Shown here: positions 13,744 to 22,490 of the stretch, piece by piece
Position numbering within the stretch: position 1 is the stretch's first letter
Layout: every line of letters starts with the position of its first letter
Program-made: the position numbers and the translations under genes
NCBI RefSeq assembly: GCF_000213175.1
Contig: NW_009799100.1
Location: forward strand, 3,258,871 to 3,296,711
Source of the DNA: Neurospora tetrasperma FGSC 2508
Taxonomy: Eukaryota; Ascomycota; Sordariomycetes; Sordariales; Sordariaceae
Direction of reading: 5' to 3'
Length of the DNA stretch: 37,841 nt
The notes under the pieces: model-generated
Database searches by the model: none
The model's input: only the letters and a program-made list of their open reading frames with translations
Told to the model about the DNA's origin: nothing

Positions 13744-14392
13744 TAATATTATACAGATATTTTAACCCTAACCCTAGCCGGATAAATTAAAACTAGGGAA
13801 TTATCCGGCTAGGACTAATTAATTAATTAATAGGATCTTAGCCGGTTAGTTATAATAGAACTATAAAGCTTAAATTAATTTTATAGCCTCGCGGTTGCTT
13901 AAATACTCCAAATACCCTTCGGATAAATTAACCCTCCGACGGTAACGCTTACCTAGAATCTCTAAATCCTCTTATTATATTCTAACTAATAATATTACTA
14001 CTAATTATACAGCTTCTATTCGAAATTACGCTAGTCCGCCCTACCTAAATATTCCGGGCATTACGAAATTACGGCCGGGCTAACCCCGGTCTAGAGAAAG
14101 TATCGGCAACAGGGCTAGCGCTAGGAGATTAGAGGAAGCTATTTATAGGGTTCTATATATAAGTACTAGGGGTGTTCACCGCTTGATAGATGCCTTGTGG
14201 CTTTACAGTTGGATAAGGCCGCTAGATTTATATACGTACTCAATAGGAGGAAGGAAGGCTTTGGTATAAGAAGGCTGTTGAGCTTAACCTAGTTGGAAAG
14301 GCTTAAAAGGATTAATAAGGCCTTCGAGACTAAAGTAGTTTATTAGTTGAATTGAACTACTGTTCCAAGCCTAGGATACTGCCCTTATTACA
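13744..14392 (+). repeat. 3' LTR (649 bp), with a weakly mutated right half
   Basis: This is the partner of the 5' LTR. From about 14,150 rightwards it keeps many TG and CA dinucleotides (ggggtgttcaccgcttg, gatgccttgtggc) where the 5' copy has TA. The mutation therefore fades inside this LTR toward the gene-bearing side, and this half is close to the ancestral LTR sequence. Confidence 0.9.
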
Positions 14393-14828
14393 CCTAACAA
14401 TAGGCCCTCTCTTATACTTCCCTATTACTACCCTCTCGCTATATAATTTTAATTTAGAACTAGAGCGTTATTTAGCACATTACTAGCTCGATAGTAGTAG
14501 CGGGGGGGGAGGAGGAGGAGGAGGAGGAGGAAGCGCTAGGCGAATTGGAGGTACCCGGATTAATTATACTAAGAGTACTAGCTAGGCTAGCTAGGCTAGA
14601 TGGGGTATTAGTACCTTAAATACAAATATCTCTCTATACTATATACTATTATTACTAAAATAGAAAGTCCTAATGCGTAGATCTATTTTAATACTACGTT
14701 TATTAACGATAATAAGCTTTATAGAGGGTAAAAGAGTGAGTAGATATTATAGGGCAAGTTATAGGGTAAATAAAAAGACACTGGAGGGTGGAGACATTCA
14801 AAATCACCGTCTTGCATATAATTTCTAG
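14393..14828. other. Transition zone with simple repeats, no gene
   Basis: This zone lies between the retrotransposon and normal-composition DNA. It holds a purine (GGA)n tract at 14502-14532 and an imperfect tandem of ctagctagg at 14578-14599. The rest is moderately AT-rich with no reading frame of note. The zone may be an older repeat edge or spread of RIP from the element. Confidence 0.6.
14502..14532 (+). repeat. (GGA)n polypurine tract
   Basis: An uninterrupted run of 31 purines, starting with eight G and continuing as GGA triplets, sits 110 bases right of the 3' LTR. Such mirror-symmetric purine tracts can form triplex or G-rich structures; that is general knowledge, not shown here. 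Confidence 0.8.
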
Positions 14829-14909
14829 TAGGCATGAATATTGCAGGATGCTTGAAAATTATGCCTGATTGCCAGGGAACCTAAAACCCAATGGCACGAG
14901 TCTTTGCGG
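14829..14909 (+). repeat. Single-arm fragment related to the MITE at 21932-22244
   Basis: This stretch aligns along its length with the right arm of the downstream MITE-like element. It shares ggcat-aat-ttgca--atgctt, then atgcctgatt, then a final cgagt-t--gcggta ending in the same TA. The left arm is not found to its left, where the RIP-affected transition zone lies. It is thus a truncated or mutated second copy at the boundary of normal DNA. Identity looks well below perfect, so it is an older insertion or a different subfamily. Confidence 0.6.
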
Positions 14910-15953
14910 TAGCGAAGAACGACAAGGATCAGACACAGCGCACGGCGGCGGCACAGACATGCATTTTCGCTTGGGGATGACGCTCGACTCCAAAAGCCAT
15001 GCAGGCAAGACACTCTTTACCAGTGATACCAAAATGGACGAGGATGACATGTTGCGGCTGAATTCTCGGTACGTTGTCGGTACATGTTTCTCGAAACCGA
15101 GGAAAGGGGTCCCCCGTTGAGTACGTTGGCTCCTCGAACTATCAAGTTCCAGCCTTCTTGCCAGCGGAATGAAGCCTTGGCTTGATGATGCGAGATCTCG
15201 TCAACTCGGCGTGCGAATGGCGCCGACTTGTAGCCTCTTGGCTATTGTTGCCCAGGACTGGGCCAAGCAGAGGTCCCTGAACCCGGAGAAGTTTTTCCCC
15301 CATCCATCAACACATCCATTTGTATAATATGCCACGGACAGGGCAAATTTCCCATTTAGGTCTCTGTACCGCATGTCAGTACGCGGCGTGGTGGGGTTTC
15401 CGGGTGCCGGCTCTGCAACTATATGCAAGAGGGAAATGAATGGAATGGGATGGGATGCATGGAGTTATGGATTTGCAGCCCGAGACGGCACCAATAATCA
15501 AGGGCCCAAAAACCATGTGTAGGAACTGAACGACTGGTACCACATGGCAGGGATACATACCTCGATGCTGTAGCATCCGAATCTCACTGCGTATGTGCTA
15601 CATCTACCGAATGGTGGGATCTAGGATTGGGCTATAGTTCCAGTTAGCAGACGATTCGATTGGGAAAGTAAGAGTAAAAAAAGAAAAGAAAAAAGGAGAC
15701 AACACGCTCGTTGCCTCCCCACGACGATGCAGCCTGGTCCAGAAACTAGGAGACACCCCATGTTCGCGGATGCCATTCATTGTCACCAATTCGGGACGGT
15801 AACGGAAGCTACCGCAACATTGCTCACATATAACCGGTCCTTCTTATTTGCAGGTCTCGGCCGTTTACTCTCACAGTCCTGGCTCTACTACATTTTACTT
15901 CGATTGTCATACCCGAACAATTGGAGAGTCCGTGACACTCCATTGACACTCAG
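14910..15953. other. Intergenic region upstream of the sulfate permease; no gene seen
   Basis: About one kilobase of normal composition contains only short overlapping reading frames without recognisable motifs. It presumably holds the promoter and 5' untranslated region of the permease at 15954. An atggcgcc word at 15217 matches eight of ten positions of the Neurospora CYS3 site ATGRYRYCAT, which is too weak to call an operator. A pyrimidine/purine-rich stretch lies at 15668-15700. Confidence 0.6.
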
Positions 15954-18792
15954 ATGGCTTCAACAAGCACAGCGGGAGACCGCATCAAGAAGTTCCTCGG
16001 AATTCCTGCCGACGAAAGACTCGACGACACAGCATACTACGACGATGGCTCCTTTGTAGAGTCGGAACCAACCACCCAAGACTTCCTCAACGAGATCCGT
16101 CCGACAGTTCAGCGCACACTCAACTACCTCAGGGAATTGTTTCCGTTTGTTAACTGGATCTTCCACTACAACTTGACATGGCTGTTGGGTGACTTTATTG
16201 CGGGAGTCACGGTTGGCTTCGTCGTGGTACCGGTCAGTACAACGATTCTATGACGTCCTAGGACACTCGACTTTTGAAGAGACGCTGATGAAATACGAGA
16301 GTAACAGCAAGGCATGGCTTATGCAAAACTCGCCAATCTTGCCCCTGAATATGGCCTTTACACTTCTTTCGTCGGTTTCCTGTTATAGTGAGTTTTTCCT
16401 CGAGGTAGGTGTCAGGATCCCTACATAGATGAAAGCTAACCGTGAGTTACACAGCTGGGCTTTTGCTACGTCTAAGGACATCACGATAGGTGCAGTCGCT
16501 GTAATGTATGGTTCCCATAGTACGACTGTCATCAAAGTCTTGCTAATATAACACCACCACAGGTCCACCATTGTTGGAAACATCATCGCGAACGTCCAAA
16601 AGGATCATCCCGACTTTGACGCCGGCGATATCGCACGAACACTGGCATTTATTTGTGGCGCGGTGCTTCTCTTCCTTGGTCTCATTAGATTCGGATTCAT
16701 CGTCGAATTCATCCCCATTGTGGCCATCTCGGCTTTCATGACTGGGTCAGCAATATCGATTGCCGCGGGACAGGTATCCACCCTCATGGGCATTCCCAAC
16801 ATCAACTCCCGCGAGGAGACCTACAAGGTCATCATCAACACACTAAAGGGGCTTCCCAACACACATCTGGATGCCGCCATGGGCTTGACCGCGCTATTTG
16901 GGCTGTACTTTATCCGTTGGTTTTGTACCCAAATGGGGAAGAGATACCCCCGTCAGCAGAGGGCTTGGTTCTTCGTATCCACGCTTCGCATGGTCTTTAT
17001 TATCATTCTCTACATTCTGGTCAGCTGGCTTGTCAACCGCCATGTCAAGGATCCGAAAAAGGCACATTTCAAGATCCTTGGGCATGTTCCAAGTGGTAAG
17101 TTTGCACCCCCTTTTCCAACTCGACACCCCCCCTTCTGTAACCGTAACTTACGAACCGGGTGACGACAGGCTTTCAACACAAGGGAGCTCCCCGCCTCGA
17201 TAACGAAATTCTCTCTGCCATCAGTGGCGACATTCCGACCACCATTCTCGTTCTGCTGATTGAACACATCGCCATCTCAAAGTCGTTTGGTCGCGTCAAC
17301 AACTACATCATCAACCCATCCCAGGAACTCGTCGCCATCGGCTTCACCAACCTTCTCGGTCCCTTCCTCGGAGGCTACCCCGCTACCGGATCATTCTCGA
17401 GAACGGCCATCAAGGCCAAAGCCGGTGTTCGCACGCCTCTCGCTGGCATCTTTACAGCCGTCCTCGTCCTGCTCGCTCTCTATGCGCTAACCTCCGTCTT
17501 TTTCTACATTCCCAACAGCGCTCTCGCCGCCATGATCATTCACGCCGTCGGCGACCTGATCACTCCTCCAAGGGAGGTGTACAAGTTCTGGCTGACCTCG
17601 CCGCTCGAGGTGGTCATCTTCTTCGCCGGAGTGTTCGTTTCCATCTTCACCTCGATCGAGAACGGTATCTACGTGACTGTCGCTGCCTCCGGTGCCGTGC
17701 TACTATGGCGCATCGCCAAGAGCCCCGGCAAGTTCCTCGGCCAGACCGAGATCTACACGGCACCCCGCGAGTTGGTGCGCGGCAGCAAGGACTCCGGGCT
17801 CACGCAAAGCCTGCTGCAGAAGTCGGAGCACCACACCGCCTTCTTGTCTCTTGACAGGGACGACCTCTCCAACCCCGAGCTGCAGATCTCGACTGCCTGG
17901 CCCGGTATCTTCGTGTACCGCTTCGGCGAGGGTCTGAACTATGTCAACTCGGCGAAACACCTCGACAACTTGACCATCCACGTCTTCAAGCACACTCGCC
18001 GGACGGAGTTGAACAAGTTCGAGAAGCTCGGTGTACGTGATCACCCCCCCCCCCCTTCTTCCCCCTTTTCCCTCTTCCCTCTTTTCCCTATCCCCTCCTC
18101 TCGAAAGGGACCAGAACTGACAGAAGATGATTCAACAGGACCGACCATGGAACGATCCTGGCCCGCGCCGCGGCCAAGCCTTCCTAACCGACGAGCTCGT
18201 TGCGCGCCCGACCCTGCGCGCCATCATCCTCGACTTCTCCGCCGTCAACTGCATCGACGTGACCGCCGCCCAGGCGCTGCAAGACCTGCGCAACCAGTTC
18301 GACCGCTACGCACACCCGGATAAAGTCGAGTGGCATTTCGCCGGCGTGTCTAACCGATGGACTAAGCGCGCCCTCGTAGCGTCTGGGTTCGGTGTGGACT
18401 CGTCGCGAACGGCGAAGGTGCAGAGGGGAAACTACAAGGGTGATGTTCAGGAGGTGGACCAGGGCCCGTTGGTTGCAATTGGGCCTAGTGTTTCGGCTAG
18501 CGATATTGAGGCGGTGCCGTTCGGCACAAGTGGTTCGGGCAGTACGGACGAAAAGAGGCCTGAGGGTGAGGGTGGTGCTACAAATGGTGATGTGGAGAAG
18601 GGTAATGCTAATGGGGAGGATATCTCGACGGTGCCGACTGCGACCAGTGCTGACGCTGGTGCGTTGGCAAGGGACGCTGGAGGGAAGAGGTTGGTGCCGG
18701 TGTTTGGGATTAACAGGCCGTTCTTTCACATTGACCTGGCGACTGCTTTGAAGAGCGCGGTAAGGAATACCGGGGTGGTGGTCGCAGAGTGA
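15954..18792 (+). CDS. High-affinity sulfate permease, SulP family with STAS domain
   Basis: A proton-coupled sulfate importer of the plasma membrane, first step of sulfate assimilation. The model is join(15954-16232, 16308-16387, 16455-16505, 16563-17095, 17170-18032, 18139-18792), giving 819 residues, in the usual range for fungal SulP proteins. All five introns are GT..AG (75, 67, 57, 74 and 106 bases). Residues 106-127, assembled across the exon 2/3 junction, match the SulP signature exactly (PEYGLYTS ... YWAFATSK). Many membrane helices fill about 75-540, and a cytosolic STAS domain runs about 556-720 (FVYRFGEGLNYVN, then LDFSAVNCID). A Gly/Ser/Glu-rich linker precedes a conserved-looking tail. 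Homologues are Neurospora cys-14/cys-13 and yeast SUL1/SUL2; I cannot tell which orthologue. The last intron is extremely C/T-rich and has a second, in-frame acceptor 15 bases upstream, which would add five residues. Confidence 0.95.
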
Positions 18793-19047
18793 CGGGCGTA
18801 ATCGGGCATGATCAGATGGAGTTGGTTTTGTAAAGCCGGAGTTTTCCCATTTTTCCTAGACGAGATGTCTACTATGGTACGTAATGTTGAATGATCTAAC
18901 AGTTCAAGGCACTGAACACTGTTGATTTATGGATATCTGGGTGGCATCAAGATCATTACTGATTTTTCGATAGCCTACAAATTGCACCTAAGGGACGAAT
19001 ACATGCCGTGAAACTCTTCCTCAGGTTACAGCACCTAGATACATCAC

Positions 19048-19532
19048 CTAGTTGAATCTCACATGAACGTGGTCCCTGAAGAACACCGATCAGCACAACA
19101 TGCCAACTCATATTCAAGCCGAGACATCACTTACCAATGGTTCTGGGTAATCGAGCCACGATTCTCCATAGTCCTCCAAGAAGTCCAGCTCTTGACCGAG
19201 CCGATCGACGGGCTCCAGATCTTCTGACCCCAAATAACGTACTTGAGGTTGAGGGTACTCCGGTTATTCATGACCCACTCAGCAATCTCGCGGCCAGACT
19301 TGGTAGGGACCTGCTCGCCATTGTCGGATGTCAGCTCAACCCTTAGCTTCTTCTCCCGGCTTCGACTCTAATTAACAGAGCCAAACCAAAACGAACAGAA
19401 GAAACGTACACCACCAGCATCCGAACACATAAAATCAAAGGCCTTCCCGGTACAATGATCAGACGTAGCGCCCGCCTTGCCATCGCGAATGCAGTAAATC
19501 TGCCTGACCCTTCTTGGGAAAGCGGCCACAAC
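19048..19532 (-). CDS. 3' exons encoding a VldE/ARB-07466-like domain; gene start not resolved
   Basis: Three minus-strand exons join as 19532-19410, 19310-19135 and 19075-19048, coding 108 residues and a stop. The peptide has CIRDGKAGATSDHCTGKAFD, then GREIAEWVMNN, LKYVIWGQKIW, MENRGSITQNHW and the ending DHVHVRFN. The spaced SDHxTGxAxD and HWDHVHV motifs, with the YVIWxQxIW strand between, characterise the C-terminal domain of the ARB-07466/VldE-like family, which resembles D-Ala-D-Ala carboxypeptidase/endolysin-type zinc hydrolases of bacteria. Aspartate and histidines there would be the metal ligands. The first intron (99 bases) has several possible acceptors; I chose the cag at 19311 because CTGAC lies just upstream and the joined peptide GGVPTKSG reads smoothly. 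Upstream of 19532 an in-frame TAG precedes, so another exon or a break must follow. The cysteine-rich segment near 20000 may be its N-terminal part. It converges on the permease. Confidence 0.65.
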
Positions 19533-19957
19533 CTATGTATGTACTGGATGCTGGACAGCACTATCCAAGTATCTGGATTGAGAAACGAACAAAAGCTGTG
19601 CAATTCTCGATAAACAAGTCAGTTGTTCATCGGTTGCTAATGTTGTAGAGCTTTGCTCGTTGTTTTCTTGCCTGCCCGGTCAGCCGCTTTGAGTATCAGT
19701 CTTCTTACTTGTATCAGTGAGTGTGCTCTAAAATCAAGGTGAAGAACCAGGCAGCAACTGAGTGTCTACCTAGCAAGTCGTTGAGTAGCTTGAGAACAAG
19801 GTGATGCTGTGAGAAGGACAAGTGGCAAACAGATGCAACAACAACAACAAACCTTTTCCATCTTCAGTGCTTGGCTTCCACATGCTAAACGTAAAACCAT
19901 GACCAAAAGAATTATAAATATGTATGTCGTTTGTTCGGGAGCCGCGGACGATACGTT
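19533..19957 (-). other. Unresolved stretch between the two parts of the VldE-like locus
   Basis: Both strands lack a convincing frame. On the minus strand a plausible intron (donor gtttgt near 19853, pyrimidine-rich tract, acceptor cacag near 19809) flanks a 37-base candidate exon, and a gtaaga donor lies near 19709. These would be pieces of a multi-exon gene, but I could not chain them into an open protein. A (CAA)n run is at 19836-19850. Confidence 0.35.
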
Positions 19958-20107
19958 GCAGCATTGGATATCACTTCCTTCTGGGCAACTGCTGCCGACA
20001 GTAAATGTGCTATGACATTGTTTTCTTGGAAAGCATATTTTCTCGTTGGTTCCTATGCAGTCTTCGGACAGTATAAAATTTAAGGAGTCTTTTGTTCCGG
20101 TCTTCAT
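19958..20107 (-). CDS. Cysteine-rich secreted-protein-like segment, possibly the 5' part of the VldE-like gene
   Basis: On the minus strand the spacing C-x7-C-x5-C-x9-C-x7-CC occurs within DCIGTNEKICFPRKQ, then CHSTFTVGSSCPEG, then SDIQCC. This resembles a small module common in secreted fungal lysozyme-like and peptidase-like proteins, typically G-x-CP-x(4)-IQCC. A reading frame runs from 20242 to 19766, but the part after the CC (hydrophobic, then a poly-Cys stretch from a GTT repeat) looks non-coding and probably includes introns. No signal peptide is obvious upstream; MRIWAVVLEVHAA from 20242 is a weak candidate. It is either an exon of the same gene as 19048-19532 or a remnant. The limits given are those of the module, and the start at 20107 is only an in-frame ATG. 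Confidence 0.4.
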
Positions 20108-20271
20108 TTTAGTTCTCCATGACTTCCATATCGTCGGAGGGCCGCGGTATGAACTGCGTAGATTATTTGTGCGCGACATTGTTCTGAGACTCCCATGCAT
20201 TGCTGCATGTACTTCAAGCACAACCGCCCAAATGCGCATCACGGGCTTATGTTCAGTTGTTCAAAAAAGAC

Positions 20272-20279
20272 TATAAATA
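20272..20279 (+). promoter_or_regulatory. TATA box of the PAM2-motif gene
   Basis: The octamer tataaata lies 137 bases before the ATG at 20409. It is followed 25 to 50 bases on by a pyrimidine-rich stretch with (CTC)n at 20314-20329, a usual neighbourhood of transcription starts in filamentous fungi. No experimental start site is implied. Confidence 0.5.
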
Positions 20280-20408
20280 TCTCAGTAGATCGATTCCGTT
20301 CCGTCCACTTTTTCTCCTCCTCCTCCTCATTATTCTTCCCACGTCCGGTCGGTCTTCGCAACACCATCCTTCTTTCTCTACCACAACCACATCTTTGACC
20401 TCGCTACA

Positions 20409-20903
20409 ATGTCCGCCACTAACAGCGTCGTTATCTGCAATGGCACCAACCCTCCTAAGAAGAAAAACGGTGACCGGCTTTCCAAGACCTTGAACCCTCT
20501 AGCCCCAGAGTTCGTCCCTAAGGTCCTGGTGTCCACTCCTCCCGATTCCGGAAGATCCACTTTCGCCGACCCTGTTCATACCCCGGTGAAGCAGGATTAT
20601 CCTCCTTATCTGGGTCCCTACCCCTTTCCAGGGTGGCGTCAGGAGCCCTACCAGGGCACTGGACCTCAAGTGCCCTACCAAAGCCCTCATGGCCAGGCCT
20701 TCAATGCCCCCTACCAAGTAGGCTATGCGCCCTATCCGGCACCTGCCGCCGCCGCCTACGGCTACGAGCCTCACACAAGCTTTGGTCGTAACATTACCAG
20801 AGAGGTGATGGCGGTGTTGAATAATCCGTCCCCGCCGAGACCCTCCACAGACGGATCTCAAGCGCCTGCCTACCCGACTAACGCAGTCTCGCAAACAAGT
20901 TGA
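20409..20903 (+). CDS. Small protein with a PAM2 motif (poly(A)-binding-protein ligand)
   Basis: The single-exon reading is 164 residues. Residues 25-37, SKTLNPLAPEFVP, match the PAM2 consensus (x-L-N-x-x-A-x-E-F-x-P), the peptide that binds the MLLE domain of cytoplasmic poly(A)-binding protein. The rest is low complexity, rich in Pro, Tyr, Gln and Ala (about 50-125), with no globular domain or signal peptide, so it is likely disordered. A role in mRNA translation, decay or RNP granules is inferred from PAM2 only. An alternative 3' end exists: a 107-base intron 20899-21005 (weak donor gttgag, CTGAC at 20971, long T tract, cag acceptor) would replace the stop and add 14 residues, ending at 21052 (178 residues). 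The ATG lies in a gene-like promoter context. I do not recognise the family beyond the motif. Confidence 0.75.
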   Translation: MSATNSVVICNGTNPPKKKNGDRLSKTLNPLAPEFVPKVLVSTPPDSGRSTFADPVHTPVKQDYPPYLGPYPFPGWRQEPYQGTGPQVPYQSPHGQAFNAPYQVGYAPYPAPAAAAYGYEPHTSFGRNITREVMAVLNNPSPPRPSTDGSQAPAYPTNAVSQTS

Positions 20904-21052
20904 GTTGAAACCCTTTTATCAAAAGACCACTAAGAAGTCGCTTGCGTCAAGCTCATTGTTCTCAACCCTGCTGACCAACTTTTTTTTTTTCTTGGGTATC
21001 TCCAGGTCCGGGAAGCGATCTTGAGAAATCTGGTGAAATTGCCTGTCACTAG

Positions 21053-21931
21053 TCACATCCAGAGGGGGTTACGTTTTAACTCTTTACGACGACTCCATCT
21101 TTCACATTCCCGACCTGATCTAGTTCTGACACAGCGTCATAGCTCGGAAGAGGACACTCGAGCGGAGGAGACACACATATGGGGAGGAGGAAGGAAGGAT
21201 GGGAGTGACCCGAAGGGCACAACAGGACCATCGTCACCCCGTCCAGTCTTCAGAATTTTTCTTTTTGTCTATTTGTCGCTCATCATCATCATCATCACTT
21301 GACAAACGGCATGAAGCGCATTGCTTCTTAAGCAGCAAGCGATGATGTTGCTTTTTGATAGTAAACAATACCTATCAACTGTCGCGGCAAGGCTTCATTT
21401 GTTCTTTTTTTCGAGTGACACTTTTCAGGTTATGAAATGCTGCATGTTCCGGTAGAGATACATGGATATTGTAGAAACTCGGGAAAATATAGGCATCCGT
21501 TTTTTTTCTTTCCCCTCTCTCTTTGACTGCCGGGCAGGGCATATGCTAAGTAAGTAATGCTCCGTAAGCCAGTTTGTGCCAGCAGACGGATATGTCTGTC
21601 CAGTTAGTGAAAGCTTGAGGAGGTTGCCCACCATTCTAACTTGCGTGCGTTTCAATGTACATGGAGCCTCAAGCTTGCCTCGCTATAAAGACTTGCCCTC
21701 TGCCTAGCGCTCAAGGAGGGAAAGAACGATTGCCTGTATTTTCCGACTTTTTCTAGCGTATGTGCAGCAGCTGGCTGGTCATTCACTCTTGCGGGCATTA
21801 ATTGCCAGGAAATTCAGCAAAAGTGCGTGCATTGCACGGCGTCGTACATTCAAGGTCCATTAGGTAGGTACAGCTTCTGTGCATCTCCACATACACGTAG
21901 CCATGTGCCGGCTCTGTCAATGAACGCACTA
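21053..21931. other. Intergenic, no gene seen
   Basis: Presumed 3' untranslated region of the PAM2-motif gene followed by spacer. It contains a (CAT)6 run at 21281-21298 and T-rich tracts near 21401 and 21501. Small open frames here show no recognisable features. Confidence 0.6.
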
Positions 21932-22244
21932 CCGTATAAACTCGGTTCGTTGATTTTTAACTTCCACGGAAATCAGGCATAATCTGTAAGCATACTGCCC
22001 GGATATGTGCATTTTATGCCCACCAAAATAAGTGGGGGAGTTGTGTTGCTACTCCGGAGCACTGTAAATTCGATTCTCCTTTTGCCCTTTCTTTTCTACC
22101 TATTTTCTCAAGGGCGCTGGAGTGTGGGGGCATTTGAATTACTATCCTGCATGCAACTTCAGGTGGGCATAAATGTTGCAGTATGCTTACTGCGTATGCC
22201 TGATTTCCCAAGACGTTTAAAATCAACGAACCGAGTTTGTGCGG
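21932..22244. mobile_element. MITE-like element with long terminal inverted repeats and TA flanks
   Basis: The left arm 21932-22024 and right arm 22162-22244 are imperfect inverted repeats of 93 and 83 bases. Shared blocks include ataaactcggttcgttgatt against its complement aatcaacgaaccgagttt, aatcaggcat against atgcctgatt, and ttatgcccacc against ggtgggcataa. The outer ends read CCGtataaactcgg and ccgagtttgtgCGG, each flanked by TA (21930-21931 and 22245-22246), the target duplication of Tc1/mariner-type transposons. The 137-base centre has no coding capacity. It is therefore a non-autonomous foldback or MITE-type element. It is not RIP-mutated, and no transposase of matching ends is visible in the window. 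Confidence 0.8.
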
Positions 22245-22490
22245 TATCAACAATTTACACAGGCGTATACGTACGTGACGTTTGAAATATGTAGCTCGAA
22301 CCTGACAGCCGGCGCCACTAAGCATAATAAGGAGTAGGTTTGTGTTGCGGGATTTGCAAGTTTCGCGAGTGTCCTCGGTAGAGAATGTAGAGGTAGGTAT
22401 AGTGCAGTGGCGCACTGCGCAGCAGGACGTGCGCGCATGCAGCCATCCGAACATCTTATACACTATTAGTGATATTATCTTAACATTCAA

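Larger units (their letters stand above)
7309..14392 (+). mobile_element. Complete but RIP-inactivated Ty3/Gypsy chromovirus-type LTR retrotransposon
   Basis: The element spans 7084 bases between two 649-bp LTRs (7309-7957 and 13744-14392). Both LTRs begin taatat; the 3' copy ends ttaca and the 5' copy ttata, consistent with an original TG..CA form. A purine tract precedes the 3' LTR. Plus-strand translations with stops show, in order, a protease motif LLDPGSSIPV (about 10293), RT AKFYTKIDF (about 11063) and VYFNNILIY (about 11268), an RNase H-like KTNTLNFKI (about 11715), integrase IDFITDLPLSNG (about 12590) and IISNYNSQF (about 12770), and a chromodomain-like YKVKKVVNS..KRF (about 13470-13620). 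PR-RT-RH-IN order defines Ty3/Gypsy, and the terminal chromodomain suggests a chromovirus. The gag part (about 8000-10000) is unreadable. No matching target-site duplication is visible (gatcc left, cctaa right). Confidence 0.9.
1..14450. repeat. AT-rich, RIP-like block of decayed transposons
   Basis: The whole stretch is strongly AT-rich, dominated by TA-containing words, and has no long open reading frame. CpA and TpG are scarce, while CpG-rich words such as cggccg persist. This is the pattern left by repeat-induced point mutation, which converts CpA to TpA in duplicated DNA of filamentous ascomycetes. The block contains recognisable remains of at least three elements, listed separately. Normal base composition returns gradually between about 14,150 and 14,800. 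RIP is inferred from composition and from the LTR-to-LTR differences; I did not compute RIP indices. Stretches not named below (about 2700-5700 and 6690-7090) show only further AT-rich repeat-like DNA to my reading. Confidence 0.9.

Noticed and set aside
7304-14397. Target-site duplication of the LTR retrotransposon
   Set aside because: The five bases on either side (gatcc and cctaa) do not match even allowing for C-to-T changes.
15213-15228. Possible CYS3 binding site upstream of the sulfate permease
   Set aside because: Matches only eight of ten consensus positions and is isolated; such matches are common by chance.
19343-19603. 86-codon minus-strand frame
   Set aside because: It is the wrong frame of the VldE-like exon; the correct frame gives the DHCTGKAFD motif.
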